A stretch of 9,047 bases of DNA from an uncultured Collinsella sp. (GTDB taxonomy: Bacteria > Actinomycetota > Coriobacteriia > Coriobacteriales > Coriobacteriaceae), in assembly GCA_900551625.1 (NCBI GenBank), contig URWZ01000053.1, forward strand, positions 1 through 9,047. The letters are read 5' to 3'. The position numbers and the translations under genes are program-made. Below, piece after piece: positions 1-5,828 of this stretch. The notes beneath the pieces were generated by a model. The model saw nothing but the letters and a program-made list of their open reading frames with translations. It was not told the origin of the DNA and ran no database searches. Positions within the stretch are counted from its first letter, which is position 1. Each line of letters opens with the position of its first letter.

Positions 1-333
1 TTCATATTCCTCGCGAAACGCCGCCTTGAACTTGGTGACCAGCGCCTCGTGGGCGACATCGTCATCAAATTCGTCGCGCGTTGGCAAGATGAGCTGCTTG
101 AGCGCCACGGCCTCGCCCTGCGCGTTGACGGCACGCGTCACACGGCCGATACCACCGCGGCGCATGGTGGCGTCATCGGCAAACAGCATCGTAAAACGGC
201 GCAGGTAGGCGGGAAGCTCGTCCGTGCCCAGGGCGACGGCCGGCTCAAACCCGTCGACGCGCGCCAGGCGCAGGCCCACCATGGGATCGCGGTTGAGCGA
301 CTGGGCTGCCGTAGAAGCGAGGTCGTTCGTCAT
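1..333 (-). CDS. Ser/Thr protein kinase, N-terminal 111 residues (partial)
   Basis: This reading frame starts at the ATG at 333 and is open to the left edge, so only the N-terminus is visible. Residues 58-65 (RRGGIGRV) look like a glycine-rich ATP loop, followed by VALK with the candidate ATP-binding lysine at K79. Residues 105-111 (AFREEYE) fit the start of helix C with its conserved glutamate. The first loop glycine appears to be replaced by arginine (R58), a deviation from the usual G-x-G pattern. About 45 residues precede the loop and match nothing I recognise. There is no clear Shine-Dalgarno; the ATG overlaps the stop of the upstream membrane-protein gene (ATGA, 330-333), so translation is probably coupled. 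The catalytic loop lies outside the window. The kinase assignment rests on the loop/VALK pattern alone, so an inactive pseudokinase is possible. Confidence 0.72.
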   Translation of the reverse strand, partial: MTNDLASTAAQSLNRDPMVGLRLARVDGFEPAVALGTDELPAYLRRFTMLFADDATMRRGGIGRVTRAVNAQGEAVALKQLILPTRDEFDDDVAHEALVTKFKAAFREEYE

Positions 334-1238
334 AGGGCGATCGCCGCCACATTGGTGTTGAAGTTGTTGAGCGCGACGTCGTCGTCGCCATAGTGCCCAA
401 CCCATTGACACAGGTTGGTATAGCAGCCCCACAGATTGGCATACTGCCGATACCACTTAGATTTGGTCGAGAACCTTTGTCGACCGAACTCGGCACGGAT
501 GACAAACATATCGTTGGCCAGGGTGTCGCACGGTCCGGTATCGCCCGTAGCGTTATAGGTCGAAACCACGCTGTTGGCGCGGGCGACATAGCCATCGAGC
601 ATGTTGTATTTGGTCACGAGCCAACTGTGAATACTCTCCTCCTCGGCAGCCGAGAGGCCACCCGAGCCCGCGTCCCCGCCGGTGCCGCCGTCCGTCGAGC
701 CACCACTCGAAGATCCACCGCCAGAGGCGGAGCCCGAACCGGAACCGCCGCCCGAGCTCGACGAACCGGTGCCAGAACCGGACCCGTCCGAGCTGCCGGG
801 CTTACCCGTCTGCTGCGTATCCTGCTCTTTCTGCTGCTCCGCCTTGTTAACGACAGAAGCCACGCTGTTATTGGAAAGCTTCGTAATGACCTTGGTGTTG
901 GTGAGCACGATGGTCTTGCCGTTTGCCAGCGTGATCTCGTTGGATGCCTGCTCGCTCTCGTCCGCGGGATCGACGCCAAACACGGTGCGCCCGACCACAC
1001 TCGCCCACGCATATCCGGTTGTCGTTCCCAAGTCGCTTTTGGCCTTGCGCCCAATATGCAGCTCGCGCGCAGCATGCGCCTGCACCATGGACGGCACCGT
1101 CATGCCATAAGCCGAAACACCGGCTATGACCAGCACGAGCGAGCAAGACAGCAGCACATACGCCCAAGGCGCCAGGCCCAGCCGGCGTCGCATGCGCACC
1201 GCGGCGCCATGCTTTGTCTGAGTACCCCCGGGCCGCAT
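330..1238 (-). CDS. Membrane-anchored protein with Gly/Ser linker and Cys-containing C-terminal domain
   Basis: I do not recognise the family. The frame could be opened further upstream, but the ATG at 1238 is preceded by a strong GGAGGAG five bases away, giving 302 residues. A basic N-terminus (R15-R19) precedes one membrane segment at about residues 24-45, so the rest is predicted to lie outside the cytoplasm. Residues 50-145 form a first outer region ending in a polar, Gln/Lys-rich stretch. Residues 148-194 are almost pure Gly/Ser, a flexible linker. Residues 195-302 form a compact, aromatic-rich C-terminal domain with C237, C272 and C277, where a disulfide is possible. Its stop overlaps the start of the kinase gene (ATGA), so the two are likely made together; a sensor or substrate role for that kinase is inference. 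No LPxTG motif or lipobox is seen. Confidence 0.85.
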   Translation of the reverse strand: MRPGGTQTKHGAAVRMRRRLGLAPWAYVLLSCSLVLVIAGVSAYGMTVPSMVQAHAARELHIGRKAKSDLGTTTGYAWASVVGRTVFGVDPADESEQASNEITLANGKTIVLTNTKVITKLSNNSVASVVNKAEQQKEQDTQQTGKPGSSDGSGSGTGSSSSGGGSGSGSASGGGSSSGGSTDGGTGGDAGSGGLSAAEEESIHSWLVTKYNMLDGYVARANSVVSTYNATGDTGPCDTLANDMFVIRAEFGRQRFSTKSKWYRQYANLWGCYTNLCQWVGHYGDDDVALNNFNTNVAAIAL

Positions 1239-1250
1239 GCGTTCTCCTCC

Positions 1251-1278
1251 AACAAAAACACGCCGCTTAAAAGCGGCG
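1251..1278 (-). terminator. Terminator-like hairpin abutting the SD of the 302-aa gene
   Basis: On the minus strand an 18-base inverted repeat at 1261-1278 (arms CGCCGCTT and AAGCGGCG) is followed at once by TGTTTTTGTT (1260-1251), the form of an intrinsic terminator. The next bases are the GGAGGAG ribosome site (1250-1244) of the 302-aa gene. It may end the ybaB-recR transcript, or act as an attenuator in the downstream leader. Confidence 0.6.
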
Positions 1279-1300
1279 CATTCTTTCATATTCACATTTG

Positions 1301-1331
1301 AGTGTATCAGCGAACCCAAAAGGTTGCGCAA
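1301..1331 (-). promoter_or_regulatory. Candidate extended -10 promoter for the 302-aa gene
   Basis: The minus strand carries TGATACACT (1309-1301), an extended -10 of TGn plus TACACT. A weak TTGCGC lies 19 bases upstream (1331-1326). Predicted initiation near 1294 would put the terminator-like hairpin inside a leader of roughly 55 bases. This is a sequence match only; the -35 spacing is longer than ideal. Confidence 0.4.
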
Positions 1332-1332
1332 C
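1323..1332. promoter_or_regulatory. Perfect 10-bp palindrome over the -35 region (candidate operator)
   Basis: GTTGCGCAAC is its own reverse complement and overlaps the candidate -35 element of the promoter for the 302-aa gene. Ten-base palindromes occur by chance several times in a window this size, so only the position makes it worth listing. Confidence 0.25.
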
Positions 1333-1392
1333 GAATGGGCAAATACGAGGTGCGACCGGACCCATCCACGCGATAAGCGGATGAAAAGCAGG

Positions 1393-1408
1393 TTTGTTGA
1401 ACAACAAA
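1393..1408. repeat. 16-bp inverted repeat TTTGTTG-AA-CAACAAA
   Basis: Two perfect 7-base arms flank a 2-base centre in the gap between recR and the 302-aa gene. The loop is too short for a good RNA hairpin and there is no T-tract, so a protein-binding operator fits better than a terminator. It lies about 12-27 bases downstream of the predicted start of the promoter at 1427-1454. No regulator is identified. Confidence 0.35.
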
Positions 1409-1426
1409 TGCATGAACGTGCGCCCA

Positions 1427-1454
1427 ATTATGAGTGCCCCGTGCGGCAGGTCGA
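1427..1454 (-). promoter_or_regulatory. Candidate promoter just after recR
   Basis: The minus strand has TCGACC (1454-1449, four of six matches to TTGACA) and CATAAT (1432-1427, five of six to TATAAT) separated by 16 bases. It begins 28 bases past the recR stop and points toward the 302-aa gene. A transcript from here would cross the inverted repeat at 1393-1408 and the hairpin at 1261-1278 before reaching the gene. Confidence 0.4.
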
Positions 1455-1481
1455 CGGGACATGCCGCGGAGCTGACGCCGC

Positions 1482-2078
1482 CTAGATCGCGCGGCGGGCC
1501 TCGATAGCACGGCCAAGCGTAAGCTCGTCGGCATACTCCAAGTCGCCGCCCACGGGAAGGCCGCTCGCAAGACGCGATACCTCAACGCCCAATGGCTTGA
1601 TGGTGCGAGCAAGGTAGCTCGCCGTGGTCTCGCCCTCAATGTTGGGGTTGGTGGCGATAATGACCTCGTGGATGTCCTCGTGGCCCAGGCGCGCCAGCAG
1701 CTCGCGGATATGCAGCTGCTCGGGGCCGATCTTGTCCATGGGGCTGATCACGCCGCCCAGCACATGGTACAGGCCATGGTAGCTGCCCGTGCGCTCGATT
1801 GCCTGAACGTCGCGCGGCTCGCCCACCACGCAAATGCGAGTGGTATCGCGCATCGGGTCCTGGCAGATGGAACACTCGTCGGCCGTGGCGTAGTTAAAGC
1901 AACGGCTGCAAAAGTGGACCTCCTGCTTGACCTCCAGGATGGCCTCGGCCAGGCGGCGGGCCTCCTCGGCATCGGCCTCGAGCAGGTAATAGGCTATGCG
2001 CTGGGCCGACTTGGGACCAATGCCCGGCAGACGACCCAGCTCATCGAGCAGTTTTTGCAGACTGTGATTCGCACTCAT
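1482..2078 (-). CDS. recR: Recombination mediator protein RecR
   Basis: RecR works with RecO and RecF to load RecA at single-strand gaps. At 198 residues it is the normal family length. An N-terminal helix-hairpin-helix is clear ([11 protein letters not shown], about residues 17-27). The zinc finger follows with C57, C60, C69 and C72. The Toprim domain begins near residue 82 ([10 protein letters not shown], with E87) and contains the GGVISPMD segment at 108-115. The C-terminus carries the family signature [19 protein letters not shown]. The gene starts 13 bases after the ybaB stop. Its ATG is preceded by ATATAT with only a weak AAGA, so translation may depend on coupling to ybaB. No in-frame alternative start with a better ribosome site is visible. 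Confidence 0.97.
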   Translation of the reverse strand: MSANHSLQKLLDELGRLPGIGPKSAQRIAYYLLEADAEEARRLAEAILEVKQEVHFCSRCFNYATADECSICQDPMRDTTRICVVGEPRDVQAIERTGSYHGLYHVLGGVISPMDKIGPEQLHIRELLARLGHEDIHEVIIATNPNIEGETTASYLARTIKPLGVEVSRLASGLPVGGDLEYADELTLGRAIEARRAI

Positions 2079-2091
2079 ATATATGCGTGTC

Positions 2092-2412
2092 TTAGAACGG
2101 CATGCCCGGGATGTTGAGGCCGCCGGTGATGGCGCCCATCTGCTTGTTGGCGAGCTCGTTGACGCCGCGGACGGCCTCGTTGACGGCAGCCATGATCATG
2201 TCCTGCAGCATATCGACGTCCTCGGGATCGAGGGCATCGGGATCGATGGTGAGGTTGACGAGCTCCATCTCGCCGTTAACGGTCACCTTGACCATACCGC
2301 CGCCGGCAGAGGCGTCGACGGTCTGGGACTTGAGGTTCTCCTGCGCGGCAGCAAGCTGCTCCTGCATCTTGCGAGCCTGCTTCATCATCTGCTGCATGTT
2401 CATACCGGCCAT
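2092..2412 (-). CDS. ybaB: YbaB/EbfC family nucleoid-associated protein
   Basis: This is a small dimeric DNA-binding protein of the YbaB/EbfC family, almost always found between dnaX and recR. Its 106 residues match the family. The N-terminus is Met/Gln-rich ([21 protein letters not shown]), forming the first helix. The core reads [19 protein letters not shown], then [18 protein letters not shown] (about residues 69-90), typical of the family. The start at 2412 follows AAAGGAG at five bases' distance; a second ATG at codon 4 is less well placed. It is the first gene of a likely ybaB-recR unit. Unusually, it is cut off from dnaX by a gene on the opposite strand, so it must have its own promoter; an extended -10 candidate is seen at 2488-2496. 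Confidence 0.95.
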   Translation of the reverse strand: MAGMNMQQMMKQARKMQEQLAAAQENLKSQTVDASAGGGMVKVTVNGEMELVNLTIDPDALDPEDVDMLQDMIMAAVNEAVRGVNELANKQMGAITGGLNIPGMPF

Positions 2413-2487
2413 GATGGCTCCTTTACGTGCGGCCGCGCGACAAGCTGCAAGGGCAGCCGGGGCGCGGCGGGACTTTCAAACTCAAAA

Positions 2488-2496
2488 ATCGTACCA
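2488..2496 (-). promoter_or_regulatory. Candidate extended -10 promoter for ybaB-recR
   Basis: The minus strand reads TGGTACGAT (2496-2488), an extended -10 element, followed by an AT-rich initial transcribed region. Upstream DNA is GC-only with no good -35. The predicted leader is about 70 bases and ends in AAAGGAG before the ybaB ATG. Confidence 0.4.
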
Positions 2497-2643
2497 CGGC
2501 GCGCGGCCAGCGAGCGGGGCGGACACGCTACCTCAGTCGATATACATGTCCTGGAGTGCAAGCCGCACCCAAAGATTATGCAAAGTTGAATAATTCGCAT
2601 CTGCATAATATTGAAAGCTAAATCTTGTAGAGCCGGAATCCGA

Positions 2644-2674
2644 CATTTAATGCGTACCGCTAAATGGCTAAATG
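2644..2674. repeat. TAAATG repeats upstream of the 157-aa gene
   Basis: The octamer GCTAAATG occurs twice in direct tandem (2659-2674). The reverse complement CATTTA lies at 2644-2649. Three similarly sized half-sites within 31 bases, about 40 bases upstream of the TATAAT at 2713, could be a regulator binding site. Confidence 0.3.
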
Positions 2675-2712
2675 CCGAGCCACTACTCGAGGTGGCGCTC
2701 ATGACGGCGGGG

Positions 2713-2739
2713 TATAATTTGATTGCCATAGATAGCAAT
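2713..2739 (+). promoter_or_regulatory. Promoter -10 and inverted repeat for the 157-aa gene
   Basis: A perfect TATAAT sits at 2713-2718, 35 bases before the ATG, though no good -35 lies 16-18 bases upstream. An inverted repeat ATTGC-8-GCAAT (2722-2739) covers the expected start site near 2725. Because transcription would begin inside the left arm, an operator is likelier than an RNA hairpin. GGAGGT follows at 2742-2747. Confidence 0.5.
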
Positions 2740-2752
2740 TTGGAGGTACCCC

Positions 2753-3226
2753 ATGAATGCCCCCGACGCGCTCCAAAACATCCGCTCAAAACACCCCGTT
2801 GCATATGTGGTTCTCTATCTCTTTGTCGGCTGGGCATTGCTGGTTGTCATCACCCATGCTATAGCCTTTGGAGCAGAACTGCTGGTAGCCAGCTCGGACC
2901 AGCCCGTCGTCAAATGGGAAGCGACCGATGAGTGCACCGACGGAACCCGAACCATTTACTACAACAGCCCGTCCCTCTACCAAGAGTTCAAGGTCAAGAT
3001 AAAGGACTCCAAGATTGTCGATGCCGAACTAGGCGTTTTCTCGACAATCGGAGCAACCGTCAGCGCCGAGCAAGTCGAGTACACGGACAGCCATGCAACG
3101 TATCGTATCGACCTCAGCATCCTAGGCCGACCGTCACGTACCTGTCTACTCGAATGCGATATACGCGGCACCACATTACACATGTCCGAAATACAGATGC
3201 GCCCGGACAAAGAGTTCTCTTCTTGA
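2753..3226 (+). CDS. Orphan single-pass membrane protein, 157 aa
   Basis: I do not recognise this protein. The start is well supported by GGAGGT five bases before the ATG and a TATAAT further up. A hydrophobic segment at about residues 16-45 follows a short N-terminus with R11 and K13, so a single membrane anchor with the remaining 110 residues outside is likely. The outer part looks like beta-rich repeats of alternating polar and hydrophobic residues (QEFKVKIKDSKIVDAEL, ATYRIDLSIL) and has C61, C131 and C135, where a disulfide is possible. It lies on the opposite strand between ybaB and dnaX and ends 21 bases from the convergent dnaX stop, with no terminator between them. Its codons end in A or T more often than its neighbours', which suggests transfer or a recently acquired gene. 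An immunity or envelope role is possible but nothing in the sequence shows it. Confidence 0.82.
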   Translation: MNAPDALQNIRSKHPVAYVVLYLFVGWALLVVITHAIAFGAELLVASSDQPVVKWEATDECTDGTRTIYYNSPSLYQEFKVKIKDSKIVDAELGVFSTIGATVSAEQVEYTDSHATYRIDLSILGRPSRTCLLECDIRGTTLHMSEIQMRPDKEFSS

Positions 3227-3247
3227 GCAGTATGCCCGCCCGCGCAG

Positions 3248-5713
3248 CTACTCCACCGGCTTGAAGATGGTGGCCTGGCCGAAGACGCTGCGGATGAGGG
3301 CTTTGGCCTCGTCCTCGGTCTGCGGGATGCTCGGGGCTGCGCCCTGATGGCCGAAGGGGCTGCCCGCGCCTGGGTTGGACTCCCAAGGGGCAGCGGGGGC
3401 GTCCTCCTCTTTGGGGGCAGCTGCAGCGGGCTTGGGCGCGGACGCCGCACCCGGCACGTCGAACGGCGGCAGATCGTCCCCGCCGGCATCGGCAGCAAAA
3501 CCGCCGACCATGGCATCGTCGTAGGGAACCTGCTCGGATTCCCACGGAGCGGACTGCGCAGACGGCTGAGCCTTGGGAGCGGCAGAGCGCTCGGGCGCAC
3601 GGGGCGCTGGCTCGGTCGGGAGCTTGCCCGTGGCAGGAGCGCCGGCAGGGTTGTCGGAGCGCAGCCAGGGGGCCTTAGCCAGGTCGGATGACTTAGACGC
3701 AGGCGCGGCGGCGGGCTTGGGCGCGGGAGCCGGAGCAGCAGATTTGGGCGTGGCGGGCTTAGGCGCCGACGGGGTCGGTGCCATCACCGGCGTCGCTTGC
3801 TGCTGCGGAGCGCTGGCGCTCGAGGATACAGGGGCCGCCGAGGACACGGGTTGCGGGTCCGCAGATGCCGCAGCCCGTGCAGATGGAGAATGCTCCTCAT
3901 GTTGAGGAGCCGGCGTGCCACCCCCATCCAGGACATAGTCGACGGTACGACGACCGAAGACCGCACTGACTGTCGGCAGAACCACCGACTGTGTGTCGGC
4001 GCGACCGAGCATCTTGATAGCAAAGGTCGAGCCCGCGGGGAACGAAACCGTGAGCTTGGAGCCGTCGTCGGCCGTGGCGCGGGCGTTGAGCAGCAGGCCT
4101 GCGTAGGAAGCCTGACGAGCCTTGACGCGCTCGACGACCTCGGCCCATTTGCGCTGGAGCTCGCCGGCGTCCTCGACCGCGGGGGTCTCGGCAGCACCGG
4201 CGGCGGCAACCTCAGCGGCGTTGTTGGGCTTGGACACCGGCACGGTCGATGCAGCAGGCACGGGAGCCGGAGCCGCAACGGGCTGAGGTGCAGGCGTTAC
4301 AGGCTTGGGCGCGGGAGCCGGAGCCGCGGACTTGGGTGCAGGCTGGGCAGCCGGAACAGCAGCGCCGCGGTCCCAAGGCATGCCGCCCTGATGCGCGGAC
4401 GTAGCAGCGGGAGCGGCAGATGCCACAGGGGCAGCAGCCCGGGCACCCGAGATCAGCGTCGGCTGCTGGACAGCGGGTGCGGATGCAGCAGGCGCACTCG
4501 CTTGAGCAGCAGCCACGCTCGCCGGCACGGCGCCGTTGGCAACCATGGCCTCCAGGCGTGCCACGCGCTCGGCCAATGCCTCAATCGTTAAATCAGCCTC
4601 GGGACGTGCCAGACGCGTGCAGGCGATCTCGAGCACCAGGCGCACGTCGCTCGCACCCCTCATCTCCAGTGCGGCATCGTCGAGCACTATCAGCACACGG
4701 GCCAGGCGGTCGGCAGGATGCTCGCCAAAGGCAGCGGCCTCGGCAGCAAGCGCCTCGGCCTGCTCGGAGCCGCCCTCAAACAGCTCGGCACGGGCACCGG
4801 CAACGCAGGCAACATACACGTCGCGCACATGCGCCACCAAGTCACGCGTCAGCTCAAGCAGGTCATTGCCCTCCTCGACCTGTGCGCGAATGAGCCCATA
4901 CAGCTCGGCGACATCGCGATCAGCAATGGCGCGCGCAAACTCGCCTAGAATCTGGTCCGAAACTTCGCCCAAAAGCGAACGGGCATCGTCCGCATGCACG
5001 GCGCCGTTGCCAAAAACGCTCAGCTGCTCCAGCGTGGAGAGCGCGTCGCGCATGCCGCCCTTGGCATGGCGCGCCACGATAGCCAGCGCCTCGTCGTCGT
5101 AATCGAAGCCCTCCTGCTCGCACACGTATGCCAGGCGACGCTCGATATCCTCGTTACCGATGCGGTGGAAATCGAAGCGCTGGCAGCGCGAGAGGATGGT
5201 CTCCAGAATCTTTTGCGGGTCGGTGGTGCACAGCACAAAGATCACGTGCGCCGGCGGCTCCTCGAGCGTCTTGAGCAGCGCGTTAAACGCCGCCGTCGTG
5301 AGCATGTGGACCTCGTCGATGATATAGATCTTGTACTTGCCACGCACCGGGGCAAAGTTGACGGAGTTGATGATTTCCTCACGCACGTTGTCTACGCCGG
5401 TACGGCTTGCGGCATCGAGCTCGTAGACGTCTGGGTGGTTGCCCTCGGCGATGAGCTCGCATTCCTCACAGGTGCCGTCGGGCATGCAGCCGCTCGCACC
5501 CTCGGCGCGCGCCGCCTCGGCATTGCGACAGAGCAGCGCCTTGGCAAGAATACGCGCCATGGTGGTCTTGCCCGTGCCGCGCGGTCCGCAGAACAGGTAC
5601 GCATGGGACAGGCGCCCCTCGGTGATGGCGTGCTCGAGCGTCGAGACGATATGCTGCTGGCCCACCACGGAGTCGAAGGTGAGCGGGCGATACTTTCGGT
5701 ACAACGATTCCAT
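3248..5713 (-). CDS. dnaX: DNA polymerase III subunit gamma/tau (DnaX)
   Basis: This is the ATPase of the clamp loader that places the sliding clamp on primed DNA. The start at 5713 follows GGGGGAG and opens with the family signature MESLYRKYRP; the frame stays open upstream but lacks DnaX-like sequence. The Walker A motif is GPRGTGKT (residues 43-50). The zinc-binding cysteines are C62, C76, C82 and C85. Walker B is IIDEVH (131-136), followed by the sensor stretch (VLCTTDP) and SRC with its arginine finger. Helical domain III extends to about residue 370. From about 390 the protein is Ala/Pro/Lys-rich, interrupted by a folded block at about 517-598 (from ELQRKWAEVV to VDYVLDG), likely the tau-type C-terminal domain. 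It ends in a short conserved-looking tail (TEDEAKALIRSVFGQATIF). At 821 residues it is longer than common DnaX proteins, because of these linkers. Confidence 0.96.
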   Translation of the reverse strand: MESLYRKYRPLTFDSVVGQQHIVSTLEHAITEGRLSHAYLFCGPRGTGKTTMARILAKALLCRNAEAARAEGASGCMPDGTCEECELIAEGNHPDVYELDAASRTGVDNVREEIINSVNFAPVRGKYKIYIIDEVHMLTTAAFNALLKTLEEPPAHVIFVLCTTDPQKILETILSRCQRFDFHRIGNEDIERRLAYVCEQEGFDYDDEALAIVARHAKGGMRDALSTLEQLSVFGNGAVHADDARSLLGEVSDQILGEFARAIADRDVAELYGLIRAQVEEGNDLLELTRDLVAHVRDVYVACVAGARAELFEGGSEQAEALAAEAAAFGEHPADRLARVLIVLDDAALEMRGASDVRLVLEIACTRLARPEADLTIEALAERVARLEAMVANGAVPASVAAAQASAPAASAPAVQQPTLISGARAAAPVASAAPAATSAHQGGMPWDRGAAVPAAQPAPKSAAPAPAPKPVTPAPQPVAAPAPVPAASTVPVSKPNNAAEVAAAGAAETPAVEDAGELQRKWAEVVERVKARQASYAGLLLNARATADDGSKLTVSFPAGSTFAIKMLGRADTQSVVLPTVSAVFGRRTVDYVLDGGGTPAPQHEEHSPSARAAASADPQPVSSAAPVSSSASAPQQQATPVMAPTPSAPKPATPKSAAPAPAPKPAAAPASKSSDLAKAPWLRSDNPAGAPATGKLPTEPAPRAPERSAAPKAQPSAQSAPWESEQVPYDDAMVGGFAADAGGDDLPPFDVPGAASAPKPAAAAPKEEDAPAAPWESNPGAGSPFGHQGAAPSIPQTEDEAKALIRSVFGQATIFKPVE
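3714..3736 (-). repeat. 23-bp direct repeat in dnaX linker, copy 1
   Basis: These 23 bases are identical to 4302-4324. They encode Ala-Pro alternation (APAPAPKP, about residues 660-667) in the second low-complexity linker of DnaX. Identity at DNA level over 23 bases, not just in protein, suggests a duplication or gene-conversion origin. Confidence 0.8.
4302..4324 (-). repeat. 23-bp direct repeat in dnaX linker, copy 2
   Basis: This is the second exact copy of 3714-3736, coding for about residues 464-471 in the first linker. A partial third copy of the same Ala/Pro-coding unit begins near 4260. Recombination between the two full copies would delete about 588 bases, which is 196 codons, keeping the frame and removing the folded block at 517-598. 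Confidence 0.8.
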
Positions 5714-5828
5714 GGGTGCTCCCCCGGGTATACTGAGTCTTGTTGCCGCGGCGGCCATGCGGTCGCACGGCATACTGCATCCATAATAACCCGTACGGCG
5801 AGCCCGCCGCGATAGGAGTCCAAAGAGC
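5714..5828. promoter_or_regulatory. Divergent promoter region between dnaX and the YcxB-like gene
   Basis: This 115-bp gap must drive both flanking genes. Leftward, TATTAT (5788-5783, five of six matches) is the best -10 for dnaX. Rightward, TATACT (5729-5734) and CATACT (5771-5776) are possible -10 elements. None has a good -35 at normal spacing, so exact promoters are uncertain. AGGAG at 5814-5818 serves the rightward gene and GGGGGAG serves dnaX. No signal-recognition-particle RNA, often found beside dnaX, is visible. Confidence 0.4.

Larger units (their letters stand above)
2413..2752. other. Divergent intergenic region between ybaB and the 157-aa gene
   Basis: This 340-bp stretch holds no convincing gene. 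The part next to ybaB (2413-2520) is GC-rich and carries a candidate ybaB promoter. The part from about 2530 to 2752 is clearly AT-richer than the rest of the window and carries repeats of TAAATG and a perfect TATAAT for the rightward gene. I see no intrinsic terminator. The base-composition shift continues into the adjacent gene, suggesting that gene and upstream DNA arrived together. Confidence 0.6.

Noticed and set aside
336..345. 10-bp palindrome GGCGATCGCC before the left kinase
   Set aside because: It lies within the coding end of the upstream gene. GC-rich palindromes of this size are expected by chance here.
393..1301. Rightward 302-codon frame opposite the Gly/Ser-linker protein
   Set aside because: Arg-rich shadow sequence. 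The minus-strand gene has a strong SD, a membrane segment and a coupled neighbour.
1239..1427. Longer N-terminus for the 302-aa protein (63 extra codons)
   Set aside because: The extension runs through the hairpin and promoter candidate and shows no protein-like pattern. The ATG at 1238 has the strong SD.
1470..1500. Inverted repeat GCCGC/GCGGC spanning the recR stop as a terminator
   Set aside because: The stem is only five bases and is not followed by a T-tract.
3797..4591. Long rightward open frame of 264 codons opposite dnaX
   Set aside because: It is Arg/Gly/Ser-rich, lies antisense to the DnaX linkers and is explained by GC-biased codons on the other strand. It has no supporting ribosome site or domain.
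3248..5713. Programmed frameshift site in dnaX
   Set aside because: I looked for an A-rich slippery heptamer as in the E. coli gene and found none by eye in this GC-rich frame.
4994..5815. Rightward open frame of 273 codons opposite the dnaX ATPase core
   Set aside because: The opposite strand encodes unmistakable DnaX motifs over this interval; the frame is a shadow.
5714..5828. Signal-recognition-particle RNA or tRNA beside dnaX
   Set aside because: These are common neighbours of dnaX in other bacteria, but the 115-bp gap shows no cloverleaf, T-loop motif or SRP Alu/S-domain sequence.
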